Shown: piece by piece, positions 8,125 to 14,930 of the stretch | Position numbering within the stretch: position 1 is the first letter of the stretch | Layout of the letters: each line of letters begins with the position of its first letter | NCBI GenBank assembly: GCA_946406355.1 | Contig: CAMJKI010000007.1 | Coordinates: forward strand, 1-54,053 | Direction: 5' to 3' | Source: an uncultured Bacteroidales bacterium | GTDB lineage: Bacteria; Bacteroidota; Bacteroidia; Bacteroidales; UBA932 | DNA length: 54,053 bases | Position numbers and translations under genes: made by a program | The notes under the pieces: generated by a model | The model's database searches: none | The model's input: the letters and a program-made list of their open reading frames with translations, nothing else | What the model was told of the DNA's origin: nothing

Positions 8125-9228
8125 TTACGTAAGTGCCTGATACATACGTATATACTGTTCTACGGCTGTCTCCAACTCTGCCACCGTCACCTGTTCATCG
8201 TCCCGGTGGGCATGGCGGATGCTGCCCGGGCCGCAGATGATCTTGTGGCCGAAGCCGCCAAGGTGCGGGGCGTCCGTGCCGAAGGATGCCGGAGCGCTTT
8301 CAAAGCCTGGCAGCGTAACATAGCGTGCCGGCTGGTCGCCGGAACCGTTGGGCATGACCGTGATACGCGGTCCGGCCATCTCCTGCATCCAATCCTGCAC
8401 CGCCTGATGGGAAACGAAAGTAGTGCGGAAATAAAGGCGGCAGGTGAGCTTGGGAGACAGGATGTTCTGCGGATTGTCACTGTGCAGCAGGCCGATGTTC
8501 CAGGTGGTTTCTCCCAGCTCCGGATCCAGGCCGAAGTCCTTTGCTTTGAGCTTATTGTAAAAAGCATTGAACAGCTCCACAGCGCTAACACCATACTGCG
8601 GGTAGCCGGAATGGAACGCCTCGCCGGTAAACTCCAGATCGTAGGACTTGGTACCCTTGGAGGCCGATACCATCTTGTTCTCCGTAGGCTCGCCGATAAT
8701 GAGGAACGGTGCTTGGAATCCGGTTTTGGAAAAAGCCTTGGCCCCCCAGCTGCCGGTCTCCTCCCCGGAAAGCAGCAGCAGCCCGAAGTCCGTGCACCCC
8801 TCCGCCTCCAGCTCCTTGCAGGCAGTATACAACGCAAAAATCTGCCCTTTCGCATCGCAGGACCCCCGTCCTGTTATCCGGAGGAGATTATCTCCGGCGG
8901 ACATGTCCACCCCCGGACGTGGGTAGGGGGAGGGGCCCGCCGCTATAGCGGTGGGAGGGGCCGGAGTGAGCGAAGCGAACGGAGTTCCGCCGGAGATAAT
9001 CTCCTCCGGAAACGTAGGTGGGATATACGGCGGAACTGTGTCCATGTGGGTACAGAACACCACCTTGGGGGTTCCCCAGGTAAGGAACAGATTCAAGGTG
9101 CCGTCGCCCACTTCCATCAGCTGTTTGGCGGGGGCGTCCAGGTGCTCATGGAGCCACAGGGCCATTTCCCGCTCCTTGCCGGAAGTGGAATCTATCTGCA
9201 ACAGTTCCTTGAAAAATGCAAAATCCAT
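8125..9228 (-). CDS. dapE: M20 deacylase, probable succinyl-DAP desuccinylase
   Basis: A zinc peptidase of the M20 family, probably removing succinate from N-succinyl-LL-diaminopimelate; acetylornithine deacetylase (ArgE) is the alternative. I start at 9228 (MDFAFFKELLQIDSTSG), 4 bases after the asd stop; an upstream frame would only read back into asd. The product is 367 residues. Metal and catalytic motifs are present: HMDTV (61-63), GRGSCDAKG (about 120), SGEETG, GEPTE, and GPGSIRHAHRDDE near the end. Between HMDTV and GRGSCD lies a foreign block of about 45 residues (73-117) encoded by the foldback element at 8877-9010, close to the active site; the frame stays open. The dap neighbours favour DapE over ArgE. 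Confidence 0.85.
   Translation of the reverse strand: MDFAFFKELLQIDSTSGKEREMALWLHEHLDAPAKQLMEVGDGTLNLFLTWGTPKVVFCTHMDTVPPYIPPTFPEEIISGGTPFASLTPAPPTAIAAGPSPYPRPGVDMSAGDNLLRITGRGSCDAKGQIFALYTACKELEAEGCTDFGLLLLSGEETGSWGAKAFSKTGFQAPFLIIGEPTENKMVSASKGTKSYDLEFTGEAFHSGYPQYGVSAVELFNAFYNKLKAKDFGLDPELGETTWNIGLLHSDNPQNILSPKLTCRLYFRTTFVSHQAVQDWMQEMAGPRITVMPNGSGDQPARYVTLPGFESAPASFGTDAPHLGGFGHKIICGPGSIRHAHRDDEQVTVAELETAVEQYIRMYQALT
8877..9010. repeat. foldback element inside dapE-like gene (family B)
   Basis: The 134-bp insert is bounded by a perfect 25-bp inverted repeat (8877-8901 and 8986-9010). Its inside shares two blocks with the insert at 21093-21252: CACCCCCGGACG..GGGGGAGGGGCCC, and GGAGGGGCCGGAG followed by GAGCGAAGCGAACGGAGT. 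It keeps the reading frame and adds about 45 residues. The outer repeats of the two copies differ apart from CTCCGGxGGA. Confidence 0.85.
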
Positions 9229-9232
9229 ATCG

Positions 9233-10225
9233 TTATTCGCCCAGCCAGCCATTGGCCAGCAGCACCTGGGCAATCTGAACGGCGTTGGTGGCGGCACCCT
9301 TGCGGATGTTGTCGCTCACGCACCAGATGTTAAGGCCGTTCTCCACGGAAGTGTCGCGGCGGATGCGGCCCACAAATACATCGTCCTTGCCCCAGGCATA
9401 CAACGGCATGGGGTACACGTTGTTGGCCGGGTCGTCCTGCACAATGACGCCGGGCATATCGGCCATCAGGCGACGGACATCGTCCAGCTCAAAAGGCTTG
9501 TTGAATTCAATATTGACGCTTTCCGAATGGCCGCCCTTCACCGGCACGCGCACGGTAGTGGCCGATACGGCGATGGACGGATCGCGCAGGATCTTGCGGG
9601 TTTCGTTCACCATCTTCATCTCCTCCTTGGTGTAGCCGTCCGGCAGGAAGGAATCGATGTGCGGCAGGATATTCAGGTCGATGGGATGCGGGAACTTGCT
9701 GCCCGAACCGCCGGCCCTTTCGGCCTCCAGCTGCTCGATACCGCGCTGACCGGCACCGGTAACGCTCTGATAGGTGCTCACCACAATACGCTTGATGCCG
9801 TACGCTTTATGCAGGGGAGCCAGCGGCAGCACCATCTGGATGGTGGAGCAATTGGGGTTAGCAATGATATGATCCTCCGGAGTGAGGACATCGGCATTGA
9901 TTTCCGGAACTACCAGCGGTACGTTGGGGTCCATGCGCCAGAAGGAGGAATTGTCCACTACATAGCAGCCGATGGCGGCAAACTTGGGAGCCAGCTCGCC
10001 GGAAGCCGAACCGCCGGCGCTGAAGATGGCCAGCACAGGCTTTTTGGCGATGGCCTCATCGGCGCTCATCACCGTCCATTCCTTACCCTGGAAAGTTACT
10101 TTCTTTCCCCAGGAACGGGACGATGCAACCGGAAGTAATTCTGTAACAGGGAAATGCCTTTCTTCCAGCACTTCCATCATCTTTGAGCCCACCAAACCCG
10201 TGGCTCCAACAACTGCAACTCTCAT
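9233..10225 (-). CDS. asd: aspartate-semialdehyde dehydrogenase
   Basis: It reduces aspartyl phosphate to aspartate semialdehyde, the branch point to lysine/DAP and threonine/methionine. The 330-residue protein has the Rossmann loop VGATGLVGSK (6-15), SAGGSASGE, and the catalytic cysteine C126 in NPNCSTIQ. GHSESVNIEF and RRDTS near the end also fit the family. The length is usual and there is no insert. It is followed 4 bases later by the dapE-like gene and preceded by dapD by 20 bases, so these are one operon. Confidence 0.97.
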   Translation of the reverse strand: MRVAVVGATGLVGSKMMEVLEERHFPVTELLPVASSRSWGKKVTFQGKEWTVMSADEAIAKKPVLAIFSAGGSASGELAPKFAAIGCYVVDNSSFWRMDPNVPLVVPEINADVLTPEDHIIANPNCSTIQMVLPLAPLHKAYGIKRIVVSTYQSVTGAGQRGIEQLEAERAGGSGSKFPHPIDLNILPHIDSFLPDGYTKEEMKMVNETRKILRDPSIAVSATTVRVPVKGGHSESVNIEFNKPFELDDVRRLMADMPGVIVQDDPANNVYPMPLYAWGKDDVFVGRIRRDTSVENGLNIWCVSDNIRKGAATNAVQIAQVLLANGWLGE

Positions 10226-10245
10226 AATACTTTGTTCGTTTTATA

Positions 10246-11025
10246 TTACCTTAAAAGTTCTTCCAGATGTACGCTGCCGGCGGTTTTTTCATCGCGGTAC
10301 TTTACTATAACCGGGCAGTACAAGTGTACGCCGCTTTCCAGCGGTTTACCGCCACGGACAACGGGTTTGGAACCGCTCACTACCACGGCATTCCGCGGCA
10401 CCACAACCCGGCCATCGGCATTGCGGCGGATGAATTCGCCGGTGGTGGCATCGAAAATGGCCGTGGAGGAAGTGATGATGACGCCGGAGGCTATCACGGC
10501 CCCTTCCTGCACGATGGTACCCTCGTAAATGCCGCAATTGCCGCCCACGAAAGCACCGTCCTCAATGATGGTGGGCAGGGCGCCGGCCGGCTCCAGCACG
10601 CCGCCAATCTGCGTAGCGGCCGATATATGGATGTGCTTGCCCACCTGGGCGCACGAGCCGATGGTCACATGGCTGTCTACCATGGTGCCCTCGCCCACAT
10701 AGGCGCCTACGTTCACATAGGCCGGGGGCATCACGATGGATCCGGGCGCCAGATAGGCTCCGCGGCGGATGCTGCTGCCACCCGGGACAATGCGCACGCC
10801 GTCTTCGGCCTTGAACTCACGCACCGGGAAAGTGGCTTTGTCGAAGTAGGAGAACTGCCCCTGGGACATGTCCTTTACGGCTCCCAGCTTGAAGCCGGCC
10901 AGGATAACTTCCTTCACCCAGCGGTTCACCTTCCACTCGCCGTCCACCTTTTCGGCCACACGGAGTTCGCCCTTCTCCAGGGCGTCCAGTACCTCGTTGA
11001 ATTTCTGCAGGGTTATTTCTTCCAT
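10246..11025 (-). CDS. dapD: tetrahydrodipicolinate N-succinyltransferase
   Basis: It succinylates tetrahydrodipicolinate, committing the cell to the succinylase branch of DAP synthesis. The 259-residue protein begins MEEITLQKFNEVLDALEKG and then shows the hexapeptide-repeat left-handed helix (GSIVMPPAYVNVGAYVGEGT, SAATQIGGVLEP, GAFVGGNCGIYEG). I chose the ATG at 11025; a longer frame only reads through dapA. This start overlaps the dapA end by 13 bases, which implies translational coupling. Its presence argues against the one-step DapL or dehydrogenase routes. Confidence 0.96.
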   Translation of the reverse strand: MEEITLQKFNEVLDALEKGELRVAEKVDGEWKVNRWVKEVILAGFKLGAVKDMSQGQFSYFDKATFPVREFKAEDGVRIVPGGSSIRRGAYLAPGSIVMPPAYVNVGAYVGEGTMVDSHVTIGSCAQVGKHIHISAATQIGGVLEPAGALPTIIEDGAFVGGNCGIYEGTIVQEGAVIASGVIITSSTAIFDATTGEFIRRNADGRVVVPRNAVVVSGSKPVVRGGKPLESGVHLYCPVIVKYRDEKTAGSVHLEELLR

Positions 11026-11891
11026 AAAGCGTCCATTACGTTTTTCATGAGCTCCTCGGTTTCCAGCAAAGCGGGCACCAGGGGCAGCCGGAGGCTGTTT
11101 TCCATCAAACCCAGCTGGGCCATGGCGGCCTTGCCGGGGATGGGGTTGGGCTCCACGAAGAGAGCCTCGAACAGCGGGTGCAGCCGGGCTTCCAGCTCCT
11201 CGGCCTTTTCCCATTCTTCCTTGGCGGCAGCCTGCACAAAGGCCGACATTTCCGCAGGGCAAACATTGGAGGCCACGGAGATTACGCCGTCGGCTCCGTC
11301 CTGCATCATGGTAAGGGTGTCGTCGTCGTTGCCGGAAAGCACGGCAAAACCTTCCGGACGCCGGGCCAGGATGGTGCGGATTTGCTCCATCTTGCCGGAA
11401 GCCTCTTTCACGGCCACAATGTTGGGAATATCCCGGGCCAGGGCCAGGGTGGTTTCCGCATCGCAGTTGGCGCCGGTGCGACCGGGCACGTTGTACAGGA
11501 TTACAGGCTTATGTGTATGGGAGGCTATCTCCTTGAAATAGGCATAGATACCCCGCTGCGGCGGCTTGTTGTAGAAGGGAACCACCACCAGGAAGGCATC
11601 GGCCTCCTTAAGCAGTTCCATATTGGCCAGGGTGCCGTTTACGCTGTTGGTACCAACGCCAACCACCACCGGTTTTCCGGCGGCATGGGCGCGTACTGTA
11701 TTGTAAACCAGGAGTTTCTCTTCGTCCGAGAGGGTGGGGGTTTCCCCGGTGGTTCCCAGCGGCACCAGGAAATCGATCCCGGCCGCTACCTGTCTTTCCG
11801 TGGTTTTTACCAGCGCATCCACATCCACCTTCCCGTCCTTAAACGGAGTGAACAAGGCTGTGCCGCAACCTTTCAATACACTAATAACCAT
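11013..11891 (-). CDS. dapA: 4-hydroxy-tetrahydrodipicolinate synthase
   Basis: It condenses pyruvate with aspartate semialdehyde. I start at 11891 (MVISVLKGCGTALFTPF), giving 292 residues, the family norm. LGTTGE (45-50), the Tyr in LYNVPGRTG (Y133) and the Schiff-base Lys in VAVKEASG (K162) are present. A TAnnTTTG box (11909-11916) lies 17 bases upstream, so this is probably the first gene of the dapA-dapD-asd-dapE operon. Upstream is a leftover dapF 3' end (11926-12036) on the same strand, which suggests that dapF once directly preceded dapA. Confidence 0.97.
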   Translation of the reverse strand: MVISVLKGCGTALFTPFKDGKVDVDALVKTTERQVAAGIDFLVPLGTTGETPTLSDEEKLLVYNTVRAHAAGKPVVVGVGTNSVNGTLANMELLKEADAFLVVVPFYNKPPQRGIYAYFKEIASHTHKPVILYNVPGRTGANCDAETTLALARDIPNIVAVKEASGKMEQIRTILARRPEGFAVLSGNDDDTLTMMQDGADGVISVASNVCPAEMSAFVQAAAKEEWEKAEELEARLHPLFEALFVEPNPIPGKAAMAQLGLMENSLRLPLVPALLETEELMKNVMDALWKK

Positions 11892-11908
11892 AAAAAAACC
11901 AATTTCCG

Positions 11909-11916
11909 CAAATGTA
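11909..11916 (-). promoter_or_regulatory. -7 box (TACATTTG) for dapA operon
   Basis: TACATTTG on the minus strand, 17 bases before the chosen dapA ATG. A TTG-containing AT-rich run lies about 17 bases further upstream. It supports starting dapA at 11891. Confidence 0.6.
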
Positions 11917-11925
11917 GCAAATTTT

Positions 11926-12036
11926 TTAAACAATTGCTACGCATTCGGCCGGACCGGTAAGGTAAACCTCTGTAAATCGGTCATCGGCCCCCGGCTGGAA
12001 CTCCACTGAAAGCCAGTCCCCGCGGCTGCATTCCAT
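11926..12036 (-). pseudogene. remnant of a second dapF (3' end)
   Basis: A 36-codon frame on the minus strand reads SRGDWLSVEF, then DDRFTEVYLTGPAEC and a stop. This mirrors the DapF C-terminus encoded at 12727-12830 (RRGDWLQVEF ... DRFTDVYLTGPAEC), with many silent and some replacement changes. It lacks the rest of the enzyme, including both catalytic cysteines. It lies between dapA and the small secreted protein, so it looks like the tail of an older dapF left after local duplication and deletion. Translation is possible from the ATG at 12036 but the product could not be an epimerase. Confidence 0.8.
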
Positions 12037-12150
12037 AAAGGTAAACGAAGGGTTATCCAAGAACCAGGTATACACCCATCCGGAAGACTTTTCCTTTGTC
12101 CTGGACTATATCCAAAGTCACTGCCCCAAATGCTCTACAAAGTAGCGACC

Positions 12151-12717
12151 TTATTTGGGAATATCAAAAAAGTCGGCCGGGAGGTCGATATCCTCTTTGA
12201 GCTCCGTCACGCGGGTAACCGCTTCGGTGCGGCCGCGTTTCATCTCGGAACGGATAACAATGCCGCCCCAGATCCAGTTGATAATCTTGGCGGTACTCAA
12301 CATGACCTTCTGCTCCTGGGAATACTTGATGCATTCCTTGCCGAAGCATTCCTCCGTGCCGAGTTCCTTGAGCTTGTACTTTTTGATGTTTTCTTCGGAA
12401 ATATTGTAAAAATCCAATCCTTCCCGCTCGCTTTCCTTAATCACCTTTCCGTCATCTCCCAGTGTATAAACAGTATCTCCCTCAGCAAAGGAAACGGTGG
12501 TGTAATCACCCATCCCTTCCCAATGCAACGTAATGATGGATTTCATTTTGCGGCCATAGTCCACAAACCACATTTCCTGCTCGGAGGTAACCTGACTATC
12601 CGATTCCGTGATGGTTTTCACATAAGCTTTTTCGGCACCAAAGTACTTCTTTTCCTGTGCCTGGGCAACTACAGCACCCAGCAGGACAATAGCAATCAGT
12701 AATAGTGTCTTTTTCAT
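12151..12717 (-). CDS. secreted protein, possible LolA/DUF4412-like fold
   Basis: The 188-residue protein has a signal peptide (MKKTLLLIAIVLLGAVVAQA, cleaved before QEKKYFG). The mature part is charged, with repeated beta-strand patterns (EMWFVDYGRKMKSII, YTTVSFAEGDTVYTLGDDG) and one cysteine pair around GTEECFGKECIKY. The pattern recalls periplasmic DUF4412/LolA-like proteins, but I do not recognise a specific family and assign no function. It sits 9 bases after dapF, so it is probably co-transcribed. It separates dapF from the dapF remnant, making it the cargo of that duplication scar. Confidence 0.8.
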   Translation of the reverse strand: MKKTLLLIAIVLLGAVVAQAQEKKYFGAEKAYVKTITESDSQVTSEQEMWFVDYGRKMKSIITLHWEGMGDYTTVSFAEGDTVYTLGDDGKVIKESEREGLDFYNISEENIKKYKLKELGTEECFGKECIKYSQEQKVMLSTAKIINWIWGGIVIRSEMKRGRTEAVTRVTELKEDIDLPADFFDIPK

Positions 12718-12726
12718 AATATTATA

Positions 12727-13632
12727 TTATTCAATTACTTCCAAACATTCAGCAGGGCCGGTGAGGTAAACGTCCGTGAAACGGTCTCCGGGAGCCGGGT
12801 GGAACTCCACCTGCAGCCAGTCCCCACGACGGCACTGCAGACGATAGGCGATGGCCGATCGGAGTCGGCCATGACGCTCTTCGTCGAGAGGACGGCCATG
12901 ACGTTCTTCGTCATCCCCGGCCTGACCGGGGATCCCATGCCCATAGGCGGCTAACGCACTGGCGGTGAGGCCCGTGCCGCAGGCCAGGGTTTCGCCCTCC
13001 ACACCCTTCTCGAAGGTGCGCACATGCAATCCGTCGGCCGCCACCTGCACAAAATTCACATTGGTGCCGATGGGCGCAAAAGCGGCTTCCCAGCGCAGCG
13101 GTTTGGCATCCTGCTCCATATTCACAGCCTCTACGTCCTCTACGAACTTCACAAAATGCCGGGTGCCGGTATTCAGGAAATACCCGCCCATCATGGGCTC
13201 AATCCCCTGAACGTCAATCATTCTCAGACGGACAGTCCAGAGAGGCATATTCTGTGGGGAAGTTCGCGAAAGCGACGGTTTGGAGAGTATATGCCTCTCC
13301 GGACCTTCTAAAACCGTAGCCGAGTGCAGGCCGTCGGGAGCGCGGAAAACGCAGGAACGGGACGGCGGAACCAGGCCCAGCATATCGGCAAAGGCAACTA
13401 TGCAGCGGCCTCCGTTGCCGCACATCATGCCGCCGCTGCCGTCGGGGTTGTAGAATTCCATGGAGAAGTGCTCCCCGGGAGCGCCTTCGCCCAGAATCAT
13501 CAGGCCGTCGGTTTTATGCTCCCGGCACAGTTCGCCGATACGGGCAGCCTGCCGGAAAGCCGATACATCGGCCCCGCGGCCGTCCAGAACTACGAAATCG
13601 TTCCCGGCACCGGAGAATTTGTACAGTTTCAT
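12727..13632 (-). CDS. dapF: diaminopimelate epimerase with two in-frame inserts
   Basis: It interconverts LL- and meso-diaminopimelate, giving the peptidoglycan cross-linker and the lysine precursor. Both catalytic cysteines are in place: C71 in MMCGNGGRC and C218 in ETLACGTG. GAGNDFVV and the NTGTRHFVKF region are normal. The protein has 301 residues against about 250-275 usually. The excess falls in two places: residues about 110-133 (the 70-bp inverted-repeat element 13235-13304) and about 231-261 (12850-12940, a CCCCGG hairpin plus a 27-bp tandem repeat encoding DEERHGR twice). Both keep the frame and sit in loops beside strands, so activity is plausible. Its start overlaps the aminotransferase stop by 4 bases. 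Confidence 0.93.
   Translation of the reverse strand: MKLYKFSGAGNDFVVLDGRGADVSAFRQAARIGELCREHKTDGLMILGEGAPGEHFSMEFYNPDGSGGMMCGNGGRCIVAFADMLGLVPPSRSCVFRAPDGLHSATVLEGPERHILSKPSLSRTSPQNMPLWTVRLRMIDVQGIEPMMGGYFLNTGTRHFVKFVEDVEAVNMEQDAKPLRWEAAFAPIGTNVNFVQVAADGLHVRTFEKGVEGETLACGTGLTASALAAYGHGIPGQAGDDEERHGRPLDEERHGRLRSAIAYRLQCRRGDWLQVEFHPAPGDRFTDVYLTGPAECLEVIE
12850..12940. repeat. CCCCGG hairpin plus 27-bp tandem repeat in dapF
   Basis: Bases 12912-12934 form a CATCCCCGG/CCGGGGAT hairpin of the type that translates to IPGQAGDD or VIPGLTG, a widespread bacterial palindrome; a related core lies in metH (17987-18010). Beside it, 12866-12885 and 12893-12912 are near-identical 20-mers at a 27-base period, giving the repeated peptide DEERHGR. 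All are in frame. Confidence 0.75.
13235..13304. repeat. 70-bp inverted-repeat element in dapF
   Basis: Ends 13235-13250 and 13289-13304 are inverted repeats matching at 15 of 16 positions. The inside contains the small hairpin TTCGCGAAAGCGA. It adds about 24 residues between the TVLEG strand and the VRLRMIDV strand of DapF without breaking the frame. I find no second copy in this window. Confidence 0.75.
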
Positions 13633-14924
13633 AGGCGTCCTTTAATGATATCGGCCAGCAGCTTGATACCCGGCTCCATCTTTTCTTCGGCAATGAAAGA
13701 GAAATTCATGCGCATGGTGTTGCGGTGGCTGCCGTCGGTATAGAAGAACGAACCCGCCACATAGGCCACACCCTTGGAAAGCGCTTCATCGTAAAGCGCC
13801 ACTGTGTCAACTTGTTCCGGCAGCGTAAGCCAGAGGAAAAGGCCGCCTTCCGGGTACGTCCAGCGCACCCCCGCAGGCATGTATTTTTCCAATAGCTGCA
13901 CCATCAGGTCCCGCCGGCGGCGATACTCCACAATGGTTTTCTGCAGGTTGCGGTCCAGCGCCCCGGAACCCATAAACTCCGCCGCCATATACTGGTCGAA
14001 CACCGGCGGACACAGGTCCAGGCACTGCTTGCAAATGTAAATCTGTTCCAGCAGTTCCTCCGGGCCGATAATCCACCCCAGCCGGAACCCCGGTGCAAAA
14101 ATCTTGGAGAAACTGCCCAGATGCAGCGTCCGCTCCGGCGCCAGTTCCCGGATAGTGGGCAGCGCCTCGCCGCTATACCGCAGCTCCCGGTACGGACTGT
14201 CCTCCACAATGAGCACATCCAGCTCCCTGGCCACCCGCACAATCTCTTCCCGCTCCGCCAGGCTCAACGTCTCCCCCGACGGGTTGTTAAAGTCCGGAAT
14301 CACATAGATGAACTTTACGGACTGTGCCGATGTTCCCTTTGTGGACCTGGTCCGACACATTTCTGGACCTGGTCCACTTTTGTCATCTGGACCTGGTCCA
14401 ACATTTATGCCCTGCATCGGCTTACAAGCCATACCTGGTGTGCTAGGTCCGGCAGATGAAATTGGACCTGGTCCAAATTCCTTCTGGACCAGGTCCAGAT
14501 AGGCCTGTATCCCCATTATTTGCGCCCTATAGGCCTTGAAGCTTTGGAGGGCGCCCAGATACACGGGATTGTTGGCCAGGACAATGTCACCGGGATTCAC
14601 CAGCACACGGGTGCATACATCAATGCCCTGTTGGGAAGAAGTGGTAATCTGTACCTGCGAAACGGGCACCCCATAGCGCTTGGCAATAACCTCGCGAAGC
14701 TCCGGGACACCCTGCGTGGCACCGTACTGCAGTGCCTTGGTGCCGTACTTTTCCAGCACCTCGCCACTCAGGCGTTCAATATCGGCCACGGGGAAAGTGA
14801 CCGCCGCCGGGTAGCCGCCTGCGAAGGAGCAGATGGCATTCAAGTCCACCTTCCGGAAAATTTCCCGGACAGGGCTTCTGAGGAACGACGGCACATCGGC
14901 CGAAAAGAATTTGTTATAGTTCAT
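13629..14924 (-). CDS. PLP aminotransferase, candidate DapC, with 53-codon insert
   Basis: A fold-type I aminotransferase related to 2-aminoadipate/MocR-type enzymes. Seen: FAGGYPAAVTFP, QYGATQGVPELRE, TTSSQQGIDV, the NNPSG motif (IPDFNNPSGETLS), ED(S)PY, and the PLP lysine K274 in GSFSKIFAPGFRLGW. The dap genes around it suggest N-succinyl-diaminopimelate aminotransferase (DapC), but substrate cannot be read from sequence. Residues about 140-194 are a foreign GPGP-rich block encoded by the palindromic element at 14341-14505, inserted just before the KFIYVIPDF strand of the large domain. Without it the protein would be about 376 residues. It lies 6 bases after murA and overlaps dapF by 4. Confidence 0.88.
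   Translation of the reverse strand: MNYNKFFSADVPSFLRSPVREIFRKVDLNAICSFAGGYPAAVTFPVADIERLSGEVLEKYGTKALQYGATQGVPELREVIAKRYGVPVSQVQITTSSQQGIDVCTRVLVNPGDIVLANNPVYLGALQSFKAYRAQIMGIQAYLDLVQKEFGPGPISSAGPSTPGMACKPMQGINVGPGPDDKSGPGPEMCRTRSTKGTSAQSVKFIYVIPDFNNPSGETLSLAEREEIVRVARELDVLIVEDSPYRELRYSGEALPTIRELAPERTLHLGSFSKIFAPGFRLGWIIGPEELLEQIYICKQCLDLCPPVFDQYMAAEFMGSGALDRNLQKTIVEYRRRRDLMVQLLEKYMPAGVRWTYPEGGLFLWLTLPEQVDTVALYDEALSKGVAYVAGSFFYTDGSHRNTMRMNFSFIAEEKMEPGIKLLADIIKGRL
14341..14505. repeat. GPGP palindromic element, copy 1 (family A)
   Basis: Five 13-bp palindromes of the form TGGACCTGGTCCA lie at 14342, 14364, 14388, 14463 and 14485 (start positions). The translated block runs from LDLVQKEFG to TRST (53 residues). 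Copy 2 in murB (21631-21795) has palindromes at the same offsets 0, 22, 46 and 143, the same strand, frame and length, and about 22 of 53 identical residues. Confidence 0.9.
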
Positions 14925-14930
14925 AGTAAA

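Noticed and set aside
14341..14505. Regularly spaced palindromes considered as a CRISPR array
   Set aside because: Units are 13 bp, spacing is uneven (22, 24, 75, 22), the block is inside a coding frame, and there are no cas genes.
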